From an uncultured Roseburia sp. (GTDB taxonomy: Bacteria; Bacillota; Clostridia; Lachnospirales; Lachnospiraceae): DNA of 64,000 bases. Below the pieces are notes generated by a model, which was not told where the DNA came from, did no database searches, and saw only the letters and a list, made by a program, of their open reading frames with translations. The DNA lies in NCBI GenBank assembly GCA_947246475.1, contig CAMXSH010000002.1, positions 1-64,000 on the forward strand, in the 5' to 3' direction. This document shows, one piece after another, positions 1 through 8,854 of the stretch (its first letter is position 1; each line of letters starts with the position of its first letter). The position numbers and the translations under genes are program-made.

Positions 1-1
1 T

Positions 2-397
2 GACAATACGAAAGCAGCTTTGATGACCCGGGGCATTGTGGAGATCAGTCGTCTGGGAATGGAGCTTGGCGGCAGAATGGAGACTTTCTTTGGTCTGTCA
101 GGGATTGGTGATCTGATCGTGACCTGTACCAGTACCCACAGCCGGAATCATAACTGCGGTTACCTTCTCGGCAAGGGAAAAACACTGGAGGAGGCGAAAC
201 AGGAGATCCGTCAGGTGGTAGAGGGAGTCAATTGTGCCAAGGCAGCTATGAAATTAGCCAATAAACATCATGTCAGCATGCCCATCGTGGAGCAGATCAA
301 TGCAGTATTATTTGAAAATAAGTCCACCGAGCAGGCATTAAAGGATCTCATCCTTAGGGAGCGGGTGATTGAATACCAGTCTTTAAGCTGGAAATAA
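2..397 (+). CDS. gpsA: NAD(P)H-dependent glycerol-3-phosphate dehydrogenase, C-terminal part (5' truncated by window)
   Basis: Frame open from base 2 (DNTKAALMTRG...); motifs GLSGIGDLIVTCTSTHSRN and VVEGVNCAKAA typical of GpsA. Confidence 0.93.
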   Translation, partial: DNTKAALMTRGIVEISRLGMELGGRMETFFGLSGIGDLIVTCTSTHSRNHNCGYLLGKGKTLEEAKQEIRQVVEGVNCAKAAMKLANKHHVSMPIVEQINAVLFENKSTEQALKDLILRERVIEYQSLSWK

Positions 398-457
398 ACA
401 TGTGCATTGAGCTGGCGCATAACAAAACAGGAATTAAATCCGTGCCGTTAGGCTAAG

Positions 458-487
458 AAGATGTTCTCTTCTGGGAGCATCTTTTTT
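458..487 (+). terminator. Rho-independent terminator downstream of gpsA
   Basis: aagatgttctc-ttct-gggagcatctt hairpin (with G:U pairs) followed by T6. Confidence 0.75.
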
Positions 488-634
488 GTTTGCCACAATT
501 TTGTCCTATCCGGCTGTTAGCATGGATAATCATAGCTGGGCGGCGACGCCGGACCAGCCTGGTGACGTTGTTAAGTCGGTCTGGCGCCGACCGGCTGTTA
601 TTGTAGCGTGACTTGAAGATTTGGAGGCATACAT

Positions 635-2830
635 ATGAACATAAAGGTAAAGCAGCTTGTTAAGACAGGATTATTTTTGGCGGGGATCGGAATTTTTTGT
701 GCTGGCAGCAGGGTTTCGGCGGCAGAAAATCCCACCTATACCATTACGAAGGGGAAGAAGGCGACGATCTCTACGATTATAAAGAAAAATCCGCTTACTT
801 CAGCAAATCAGAATAAATATAAGAAACTGACTTGGAAATCCGGCAATAAAAAAATCGTAAAGATCATCGGCAATAAAAAGATCAAAGGATTAAAAAAGGG
901 AAAGGTATATATCAGAGGGTATAACAGCAGCAAGAAAAAAGTGCTGGCGGTCCGTGTCACAGTGGGGAAAAAGGTTTTAAAGATCAATGTGAAGTCCACA
1001 ACAATTAACATGTATGTGGGGGATAAGGCAGCTCTGAACGCAGCAGTGGCACCAGCCAGTGCCTCGAATAAAAAGTTGTTCTATTCTTCTTCCAACCCGG
1101 CTGTAGCCACGGTTTCAAAAACTGGGCGTGTGACAGCGGTAAAAAGTGGAAGTTCAGTGATCACCATCCAGTCCAAGGATGGTCATGCGGCGAAAAAGGT
1201 AAAAATAAAAGTCCAGTCAGAACTTGTTCGTAACACTTCCAAGGGAAAAGTAAAGGGAACCGAAGATGCCGATGGAAAAGCGCTGGTGTGGTATGGTGTT
1301 CCTTATGGAGCGTCTACAGCGGGAAATAACAGATGGAAAGCACCTCAGCCTGTAGCGGCATGGGGAGGAACACTGAGTGCGGTGGCAGCGAAGCAGCCGG
1401 CAGCACAGTACAGTGATGGTACGACATATCTTGGCACAGAGGACTGTCTGTATGTAAATGTATATCGGCCGAATAATGGGGCAAAGAATCTTCCGGTCAT
1501 GGTATATCTCCATGGTGGTGGAAATGCCTCTGGAAGCTCGGATGTAAGTTTTTCTAATATGGTATCAGCGACAAACGCTATCGTAGTCTCCGTGGAATAC
1601 CGTCTGGGAGCATTTGGATATCTCAGCCATCCAGCGCTTCGGAATGGGACAGAGGAAGAGAACAGTGGCAATTTTACACTGCTGGATGTGAAGGCAGCGC
1701 TCACCTGGGTCCGGGACGAGATTGGGAATTTTGGTGGAAATCCTGGAAATGTGACCTTGTCTGGTTTTTCTGCTGGTGCGAGAAATGCGCTGCTCTGTAT
1801 GATTTCACCGGGCATGAGAGGACTTTTTCACAAGGCAGTTATATTCAGTGGCGGCTGCAATACATGTACCAATGAAGAAGGAGAGGAGTCTGTAGAGGAA
1901 AAGCTGGCGGCGATATTGGTCAAGAGAGGAACTTTTTTCGACAAAAAAACTGCCGGGGAGTATCTCAAAGAGGCCTCGGACCAGACAATCCGCGATCTTT
2001 TTTATAGTCTGTCTACCTCAGAGGTAGCTAATATGTACAAATCCTCTGCACTTAAACTGGGTAAATTTCCACAGGGGTTCAACGACGGTGTGGTGGTCCC
2101 CAAGGAGGGATTTTCCGTTATTTCTTCGGGGAATTATAACCGTGTGCCAGTGATCCTGGGAAGTGATGCCACAGAGTTTTCATCCTTTGCCTGGAGTGGA
2201 AGTCTTACTTCCGAATTGGATGAGGTGGCGGGTATCACCTCATCTTCCCAGATGATGAATCTGGTGGCAAATGGGATCAAGTATGGAAGTATGCTGCAGT
2301 CGGGACATTATATTGAGAAAACGGCGGGACTTCTCAGCCAGGACGCGTCACACAGTAATATTTATGCCTATCGTTTCCGCTGGGGAACGGATTCCAGTGT
2401 TGCAGACGGATTTTACAGCCGCTATGTCGGTGCCTTTCATGGAGCCAGCAAAGATTTTCTAAGAGGAATTTATAAGAATAATTATGCAGATTATTCGCCC
2501 AATGCCATTGCCGCTTCCAATAAGCCGGGACGGGTGGCACTAACCGAGCTTATGCAGAAGTATGTTGGTAATTTTCTTGCCAGTGGCAGCCCCAATGGTG
2601 CTTCTCTGGCAAACTGGGGAACCTGGAACAATGCGTCTGGCGCCCAGAAGATTATGATTTTTGACGCGGACAGTACAAAAAGTACCTCTGGCATGAGCAG
2701 TGAGTATTATGATGAGATGGGGACCTTTTCCCAGATGAGGGCAAGTCTTACAAAGTCAGAGTATAATATATTGGTAAAGTCACTGTTTGCGGAGCGCTTC
2801 TTTATGCCGTCAGTAGTTCCAGAGTATTAA
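635..2830 (+). CDS. Secreted type-B carboxylesterase with N-terminal lysine-rich/BIG2 Ig-like domains
   Basis: Signal peptide; Ig-like region (VGDKAALNAAVAPASASNKKLFYSSSNPAVATVSKTGRVTAVKSGSSVITI); esterase motifs EDCLYVNVYRP, LHGGGN, GFSAGA nucleophile elbow, AFHGAS. Confidence 0.88.
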   Translation: MNIKVKQLVKTGLFLAGIGIFCAGSRVSAAENPTYTITKGKKATISTIIKKNPLTSANQNKYKKLTWKSGNKKIVKIIGNKKIKGLKKGKVYIRGYNSSKKKVLAVRVTVGKKVLKINVKSTTINMYVGDKAALNAAVAPASASNKKLFYSSSNPAVATVSKTGRVTAVKSGSSVITIQSKDGHAAKKVKIKVQSELVRNTSKGKVKGTEDADGKALVWYGVPYGASTAGNNRWKAPQPVAAWGGTLSAVAAKQPAAQYSDGTTYLGTEDCLYVNVYRPNNGAKNLPVMVYLHGGGNASGSSDVSFSNMVSATNAIVVSVEYRLGAFGYLSHPALRNGTEEENSGNFTLLDVKAALTWVRDEIGNFGGNPGNVTLSGFSAGARNALLCMISPGMRGLFHKAVIFSGGCNTCTNEEGEESVEEKLAAILVKRGTFFDKKTAGEYLKEASDQTIRDLFYSLSTSEVANMYKSSALKLGKFPQGFNDGVVVPKEGFSVISSGNYNRVPVILGSDATEFSSFAWSGSLTSELDEVAGITSSSQMMNLVANGIKYGSMLQSGHYIEKTAGLLSQDASHSNIYAYRFRWGTDSSVADGFYSRYVGAFHGASKDFLRGIYKNNYADYSPNAIAASNKPGRVALTELMQKYVGNFLASGSPNGASLANWGTWNNASGAQKIMIFDADSTKSTSGMSSEYYDEMGTFSQMRASLTKSEYNILVKSLFAERFFMPSVVPEY

Positions 2831-2884
2831 AAATAGAAAGTTGCAGGCAAGAATAAAGGCAGGGTTCAAATTGTCGCCGCCGGA

Positions 2885-3952
2885 TTAGCTCAGATTAGCA
2901 TTACCAGGCTGAGACGGAAGCGACAGGTTGGAGTCTGCCGTTGAATCGATCACAGGGAAACAGATCTGCATTTCAAATCCTTTTTGCCACTCTGAGTTTG
3001 CGTGCAAAGTGATATTCAGTTCCTTTGCCATTTCTTTGGCAAGATACAGCCCCATCCCAGTAGCTTTTTTTCTTTCTTTTCCGGAGTCGCCGGTAAATCC
3101 TTTTTCAAATAGAAAAGGCAGGTCGCAGCCGCGGACGCCGATGCCATTATCCCATACTGAGCAAATATAGCAGTCCTCTCCTTTAAGAGAGGTAAAATTC
3201 AATTCGGGTTCGTTTCCACAATATTTAATGGAATTACTGATGATCTGCCGCAGGAGGAAACGCAGACCTCTTTGGTCAGTATAAACCATATCATCAGACA
3301 TATAGAATTGGATCTGGAACTGCTTTTCTTCCAGCAACGGCTTATAATCCTCCAACACCTCTTCAATACACGGCAGGATATGGACAGGCTCAAACAGATA
3401 ATCTTTTCTTGTACTTTTTAACCTGGCATAGAACAGCATCTGGTCGATGGATTCCTGCATACGGTTCCTGATGTAATCAAGTTTACAACTTAAGGCTGTG
3501 GATAATTCATCTCTGTGGTTATCAAGAAGCAGGGTCAAAAGGGAGAGGGGTGTTTTCGTTTCATGGGTCCAGGCTTCTACGTACTCTTCATAATCGTCTA
3601 TCTGCATTTGCAGACCGTCATAAGCATTTTGTTTATCACGTAATGTTCTGCCCAGCTGACGAATAGATTCTTTCTGTGCTGGACAGAGATTTTTCAGCAG
3701 CAGCTCTTCCTGGTGTTCCTCCGGATTGCAGAGAAAATTAAGAAATGCCTGTTCTCCTTTTTGATCCCGGCGGACAAGCACGCCGCATGCTGCAGAGAAT
3801 AAAAGAATCGTGGCGAGCAGGATTGTGGTTATCATTGAATAAAATGCCTGTACATCGGCAATCCAAAGAAGCAGTGTGGCAAAGGCATCAACTCCCAGCA
3901 GAAGCAGGAGCCAGGGGATATACTGCAGGATATATTTAATTTTTGGTTTCAT
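2885..3952 (-). CDS. Sensor histidine kinase, BceS-like (intramembrane-sensing)
   Basis: Two N-terminal TM segments; EAWTHETKTPLSLL H-box; DNGIGV and GMGLYLAKEMA ATP-binding motifs. Confidence 0.87.
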   Translation of the reverse strand: MKPKIKYILQYIPWLLLLLGVDAFATLLLWIADVQAFYSMITTILLATILLFSAACGVLVRRDQKGEQAFLNFLCNPEEHQEELLLKNLCPAQKESIRQLGRTLRDKQNAYDGLQMQIDDYEEYVEAWTHETKTPLSLLTLLLDNHRDELSTALSCKLDYIRNRMQESIDQMLFYARLKSTRKDYLFEPVHILPCIEEVLEDYKPLLEEKQFQIQFYMSDDMVYTDQRGLRFLLRQIISNSIKYCGNEPELNFTSLKGEDCYICSVWDNGIGVRGCDLPFLFEKGFTGDSGKERKKATGMGLYLAKEMAKELNITLHANSEWQKGFEMQICFPVIDSTADSNLSLPSQPGNANLS

Positions 3953-4628
3953 TGTGCCCTCCCTTCCTGATAAGCCGATAGCCGATACCGCGGACAGGGA
4001 CGATTTGCTGGCACATCATAAGATTGGCCATAGTTTTTTTTAACCGTGTCAGATTGACCTGAAGTGCATTTTCGTCGATGAATTCAGAAGTTTCCCAGAT
4101 CGCCTGACATAGTTCTTTTTTTGTTACGATCTCATCTCCATGGCTCAAAAACACTTCAAGTATTTTTCCCTGATTTCTGGGGAGGACGACAGAGCGGTTA
4201 TGGATATACAGCGTATATGTCTGTTGATCCAAGAGGAATCCTGAGCCCTCAAGAAGATTTGACCTGCCCTCGTATCGTTTTATCACATTGGCCACACGTG
4301 CTAAAAGCCGTTCTTTTCTACATGGTTTCGTCAGATATTCGTCGGCACCCAGATCCAGTGCATGCAGCTCATCCTGTATCTGATCCCGGGAGGTAAGTAC
4401 AAAGACGGGGATTGAACTTTTTCGTTTTATTTCCCGGCAGATCTGAAAACCGCTCATGGCAGGCAGATTCAGATCCAGGAGGATCAGATCGGGAGAGAGG
4501 TACAGAAGCTGTTCTGCGACGTTGCTGAAATCTGTAATTTCTTCTGTTTTATAATCGGCTTTACGCAATATATCACATAATTCTTCTCTCATAAATCTTT
4601 CATCTTCTACGATCGCTATACATTTCAT
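3936..4628 (-). CDS. OmpR-family response regulator, BceR-like
   Basis: IVEDERFMREEL, LILLDLNLPAMSGF, winged-helix C-terminus; overlaps downstream kinase start by 17 bp. Confidence 0.88.
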   Translation of the reverse strand: MKCIAIVEDERFMREELCDILRKADYKTEEITDFSNVAEQLLYLSPDLILLDLNLPAMSGFQICREIKRKSSIPVFVLTSRDQIQDELHALDLGADEYLTKPCRKERLLARVANVIKRYEGRSNLLEGSGFLLDQQTYTLYIHNRSVVLPRNQGKILEVFLSHGDEIVTKKELCQAIWETSEFIDENALQVNLTRLKKTMANLMMCQQIVPVRGIGYRLIRKGGHNETKN

Positions 4629-4662
4629 GAAAATTTCCTCCCGTCATTTTTCAGCCACATAA

Positions 4663-6732
4663 TTATTCTTCCCGTTCTGGCACCATCAGCTTCAGAAGAT
4701 AGCGGTCACTTGAGCGCTTCACTGCTGTGATGTAAATATATTCTATCACACACAGCGCTAAAATCATAGCAGCGGATACGATCGTCATTTCGCTCAGACT
4801 GCTTTTTGCCCTTGATGAAAGAATTCCGGAGAGAAGAGATCGGACCCCAAACAGACTGCTGAAGGCAGCAATCACAACAGGGAGACCGAAATACCAATTG
4901 ATCTGTTTTCTGGCGGAACGGCACAAAATAGTATATGTGGCTCCCAGGCGTATAAGTGTCCGGTAGCGGTGGATTGATTTCTGCTGGCTCATTAGAAATT
5001 GTACCCCGATGATCGTATTTGAAATAATCAAAAAAATTATTGAAAGATAAATGGTAATATAGCTGGCAGCCACCATATAAAATAACTGCCGCCCCATATT
5101 CTGAAGGTAGCTCTCATAGCTCAGACCCGTTTTGTTCAGTTTTTTATTCATTTCTGATATGGCAGATAAGAGACTTGTATCTTCTGCCTTATCTTTTGCC
5201 AGTATGCCATTGAGATACACATCATATTCACCCTGTGTATAATATTCAAACATTTTATCGGGAAGGATCAGTGCTAAGGACAATGTAATGGATCGGTCTG
5301 TGACCAGATTCGTAGTCTGGACGGTTCCTGTGAGATGGATGGTTTTTCCATCCAGCCAGGCTTCTGGTCTTGCCTGCAGAATACTGTCCAGCATTTTTTT
5401 TCTTTCATAGGTTGCGGATTCATGATCCATGTAAATGGCAGCCTCATCCGGTTCCAGAGTAAGTCCAGGCATGTTGGCTGCATTTAAGAGCTGATTGTAG
5501 CTGCTCAGCGACATGATATGAGGGAAGGTTTCATGTTCAAAATTGTAGAGGAGTACGTGTCTGTCCTGGGAAGGAGGCATATCACGCAGGGCAGCCAGAA
5601 GCGGTTCCATCTGGAAAGCATGCCCGGTGTCTTCTGTTGTGCGGATATAGCCGGTTTTCATATCAAACAAATGAGAAAAACGGGAATCTAGCTGGTGATC
5701 CTCTAAGATCTGCCGGATAGCTGCCGTATCCTTTCCGTTCTCATTATTGTCAAAAGTATAATCCAGCACATGCTGTTCCGATTCTCCATAGAAACGGGAG
5801 ATTGCCACGCCTGCCCCGAAACAGCAAAGGGCAGCTAAAATGAGTATGGAACAGATGGCAAGGGTGCCGGAACGATGGATCACATTTTCCTGTATCTGGC
5901 GAAAATTAAATACATGGAGCTGCCGGTCCTGTTTCCCGGATCTTACAGCAACACCGATCAGAAACCGGATTCCCCAAAATAACGAGAAGGTTCCGAAAAT
6001 TCCAAGGGCGACGGTTCGCGCCATCTGCCATATACTAGACCATGACTCACCCTGAATTGCATCGGCGTAGGCAATGGTCAGGCAGGAAATACCTATGAGG
6101 ATGGAAGCTGCATAGATAAATGAAGGCATTTCCTTTTTGATCCCCTCCGGTGTTTCCACAAGAAGTGAACCAATTTCCTGTCGGCTGATCTTTCCGCTGA
6201 GGATCAAAAATGCTGTAAATTTGATAAAAAGAAAACCCATGGACGTCCACCATACGGCTGATAAAGAAAAGGAAAGCTGATGACCTATGATTCCGAGCCC
6301 TACCAGTCTGGCAGTGATCAGGCTGACTAGTTCCGAAAGTAAAAGGGCGCTGGGTAACCCTATGATCAGGGAAATGACGCTGTTACGGAAATCTTCAGCC
6401 AGCAGCATGGCAAACAACCTGCTGCGGCGCATTCCCAGCATCAGATAGACGCCAAACTCATGTTTGCGCCGTGCCAGCTGAAATTTACTGGCATAGTAGA
6501 TGAGGAAAAACAAGATAAACAGCGCGAAGCCATAAAAGACAGGGATTATACTCATCAGTTTGTTTACAGCATCGCTTTCCATCTGTGCTAAAAAGACCAT
6601 GACATCCTGGTGGGATATTGACAGTATGATATAAAATGCAACGATGGATACGATCAGTGAACTGAAAAACAAGCCGTTTTCTTTTCGGTTTTTTTTGCTA
6701 TTGCGGGCAATTAAATTAAAGAACATTGGCAC
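4663..6732 (-). CDS. FtsX-type ABC transporter permease, BceB-like
   Basis: 689 aa multi-TM protein with large extracytoplasmic region; N-term LIARNSKKNRKENGLFFSSLI; directly after ATPase gene. Confidence 0.85.
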   Translation of the reverse strand: MPMFFNLIARNSKKNRKENGLFFSSLIVSIVAFYIILSISHQDVMVFLAQMESDAVNKLMSIIPVFYGFALFILFFLIYYASKFQLARRKHEFGVYLMLGMRRSRLFAMLLAEDFRNSVISLIIGLPSALLLSELVSLITARLVGLGIIGHQLSFSLSAVWWTSMGFLFIKFTAFLILSGKISRQEIGSLLVETPEGIKKEMPSFIYAASILIGISCLTIAYADAIQGESWSSIWQMARTVALGIFGTFSLFWGIRFLIGVAVRSGKQDRQLHVFNFRQIQENVIHRSGTLAICSILILAALCCFGAGVAISRFYGESEQHVLDYTFDNNENGKDTAAIRQILEDHQLDSRFSHLFDMKTGYIRTTEDTGHAFQMEPLLAALRDMPPSQDRHVLLYNFEHETFPHIMSLSSYNQLLNAANMPGLTLEPDEAAIYMDHESATYERKKMLDSILQARPEAWLDGKTIHLTGTVQTTNLVTDRSITLSLALILPDKMFEYYTQGEYDVYLNGILAKDKAEDTSLLSAISEMNKKLNKTGLSYESYLQNMGRQLFYMVAASYITIYLSIIFLIISNTIIGVQFLMSQQKSIHRYRTLIRLGATYTILCRSARKQINWYFGLPVVIAAFSSLFGVRSLLSGILSSRAKSSLSEMTIVSAAMILALCVIEYIYITAVKRSSDRYLLKLMVPEREE

Positions 6733-7489
6733 TGCCTCCTCCCAGTTGGGCGATTACGTTCAGGATCCGTGAATAGAATTCCTGCTGGGATTCATAAGGA
6801 AGATCCCGGCGGAGTTCGTGGAAAATAATGCCATCCTGAATAAACAGGATACGCTTACAGTAACTGGCTGCATTGGTATCATGAGTCACCATAAGAATCG
6901 TAGAATTTTCATTTTCATTTAATCCAGTTAGTTTCTCCATTAAAGTTTTTGCATTTTTAGAATCCAGGGCACCTGTGGGCTCATCGGCGAGAATGATACC
7001 CGGATTCAGGATTAATGCTCTGGCTGCTGCAATTCTCTGTTTCTGGCCGCCCGACATCTGAGGGGGAAATTTATTTAAGACATCCTGAATTTCCAGATAA
7101 GACGTCAGCTGCTCCAAGCGTTTTTTGCTCTCGGACTCCGGCACTCTGTGAAGGGACAGGGGAAGCAGGATGTTTTCACGTCCCGTCATATGCTCTAGCA
7201 GTTCAAAATTTTGAAATAAATACCCGATCTTTTTTCCGCGGTAGTCTGCCAGTTCAGCCCCTTTGAGTGTTTGGATCTGTTTGCCGTTCATCTTGATCTG
7301 TCCGCTGTCAGGCTGGATCACGGCGGCGATACAATTCAACAATGTAGATTTGCCGGATCCACTGCTCCCCATTATGCCTAAAAATTCTCCGGGTATTACT
7401 TGAAATGTTATGCCATCCAATGCCTTAGTCTGGTTTTTGGATCGCCCATAATATTTTTTTAGTGATTCAATCTGAAGAACAGGTTCCAT
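6716..7489 (-). CDS. ABC transporter ATP-binding protein, BceA-like
   Basis: GSSGSGKSTLLN Walker A, MSGGQKQRIAAARAL signature, ILADEPTGALDSK; start MEPVLQIESLKKYYG preceded by ggaggctatcac. Confidence 0.9.
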   Translation of the reverse strand: MEPVLQIESLKKYYGRSKNQTKALDGITFQVIPGEFLGIMGSSGSGKSTLLNCIAAVIQPDSGQIKMNGKQIQTLKGAELADYRGKKIGYLFQNFELLEHMTGRENILLPLSLHRVPESESKKRLEQLTSYLEIQDVLNKFPPQMSGGQKQRIAAARALILNPGIILADEPTGALDSKNAKTLMEKLTGLNENENSTILMVTHDTNAASYCKRILFIQDGIIFHELRRDLPYESQQEFYSRILNVIAQLGGGSANVL

Positions 7490-7677
7490 GTGATAGCCTC
7501 CTTTGGTATTGATTTTTCTACTCTTATCATAACACAAGGTAAATCATTGTAATACTTACAGTTGGTGAAAGGAAAGTGTTTTATGATTCCATTAAGCATA
7601 ATCGTTGAAATTTTTTGTTTATTATGTTATATTTTATAGATAGAATTCTAAAATCTGTATCTGTGGAGGTAAGTAAA

Positions 7678-7860
7678 ATGGCTAAGTATGAAAGATTTAA
7701 GAAGGTTTATTCTCAAGGGGCAGTGAATATTGTGGAAATTTGGGTGGATAGTGAGACTGGTGTGAATTATGTATTTCATGCAAGTGGTTATGCTGGAGGA
7801 ATGTCACCGTTGTTAGGCAGGGATGGAAAACCAGTTATTTCTCCGATTGTAAATAGTTAG
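7678..7860 (+). CDS. Small DUF6440-like protein
   Basis: MAKYERFKKVYSQGAVNIVEIWVDSETGVNYVFHASGYAGGMSPLLGRDGKPVI; RBS ggaggt. Confidence 0.65.
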   Translation: MAKYERFKKVYSQGAVNIVEIWVDSETGVNYVFHASGYAGGMSPLLGRDGKPVISPIVNS

Positions 7861-8065
7861 ATTCTTAATGGATGAAAGAACGGATTTTGTTTATTAGGGA
7901 AAGGCATTTCCCATTCCGTCCAGCCGTTATCCTTTTTGATATCTATTATATCTATGTAAGATGCGTCTCAATGATGGGATTTATGTGACTAAATAAGTTG
8001 AATTACAACGGGAGGCGGAGGATGTGCACGATCTGGCAGAGTTATGTGCAAAACATAGGAACACT

Positions 8066-8285
8066 ATATCTTTCCCGTACATTAAGACTTTCTGACGAGT
8101 ATAAAGAAAAGTATATGGATGCATTTGGTATGGCAGATAAATAAATTATAAAATTTTTTTGTTGACTTTTTGAGATATCTTTCCCGTACATTAAGACTTT
8201 CTGACGAGTATAAAGAAAAGTATATGATGCATTTGGTATGGCAGATAAAAATAAATTATTAAAATTTTTTTGTTGACATTTTGAG
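8066..8285 (+). repeat. Tandem duplication, units of 109 and 111 bp
   Basis: atatctttcccgtacattaagactttctgacgagtataaagaaaagtatatg...gttgac(a/t)ttttgag occurs at 8066 and 8175 with minor indels. Confidence 0.93.
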
Positions 8286-8300
8286 TTTTGGTGATATACT
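8273..8300 (+). promoter_or_regulatory. Sigma-A-type promoter of the trp operon
   Basis: TTGACA (8273-8278), 16 nt spacer, TATACT (8295-8300). Confidence 0.75.
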
Positions 8301-8320
8301 GATAACAAATAACATAAACC

Positions 8321-8592
8321 GATGAACAAGAGTAGTAGGAACAAAATCATGTTTTCAGAGAGCTGTAGGTTGGTGTGATACAGCAGCATGTTTGTTGTGA
8401 ATGGACTTGTGAGGGCAGCTTGAAAGATGGATACATCTAGTAGACGCTGACGGAGACCTGAACCGTTATCTACAGGAGTGCATGATGGTGCATGATGAGT
8501 GGGTTATACTATGACCAAATTGGGTGGTACCGCAGAAGTAATTTAAGCTTTTGTCCCTTTTCCTTAACAGGATAGGGGACAAAAGCTTTTTT
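8321..8592 (+). ncRNA. T-box leader (Trp specifier), with terminator
   Basis: Stem I-like gaacaagagtagta..., specifier TGG in gaaTGGact (8402-8404), T-box aaattgggtggtaccgcag (8517-8535), terminator agcttttgtcccttttcc...ggggacaaaagctttttt; upstream of trpE. Confidence 0.92.
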
Positions 8593-8599
8593 CGCGTTA

Positions 8600-8735
8600 G
8601 CTTTGAGCCACGCATTCCAGGAAAGATATGTTCCTGCGTGCTGGCACGCAGAGGGACATATCTTTCCTGGAATATGCGGCGAATGCCGCGATGATGAGTG
8701 CCACGGAGTGGCACGAAGAATGCGGGGCTCAAAGC
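8600..8735. repeat. Nested palindromic element between T-box terminator and trpE
   Basis: Terminal inverted repeats ctttgagccacgcattc (8601-8617) / gaatgcggggctcaaag (8718-8734), one mismatch; internal 18-bp IR attccaggaaagatatgt (8614-8631) / acatatctttcctggaat (8656-8673) around ctgcgtgc-tg-gcacgcag; further hairpins gcggc-gaat-gccgc and gtgccac-gga-gtggcac. Confidence 0.88.
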
Positions 8736-8750
8736 GTAGAGAGAAGAGCA

Positions 8751-8801
8751 GCGGCGAATGCCGCGATGATGAGTGCCACGGAGTGGCACGAAGAATGCGG
8801 G
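8751..8801 (+). repeat. Second copy of 51-bp palindromic module (first copy 8676-8726)
   Basis: gcggcgaatgccgcgatgatgagtgccacggagtggcacgaagaatgcggg identical in both copies. Confidence 0.93.
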
Positions 8802-8854
8802 CGATTCCATAAAATGTACCTCATGAATCCAGACAAAGAATGGAGGAATGAAGG

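Noticed and set aside
8042-8389. 115-aa minus-strand ORF
   Set aside because: It exists only because the tandem duplication repeats an open frame; internal peptide repeats mirror the DNA repeat and there is no family resemblance
8040-8801. Possible CRISPR array
   Set aside because: Only two copies of each repeat, no regular spacers and no cas genes
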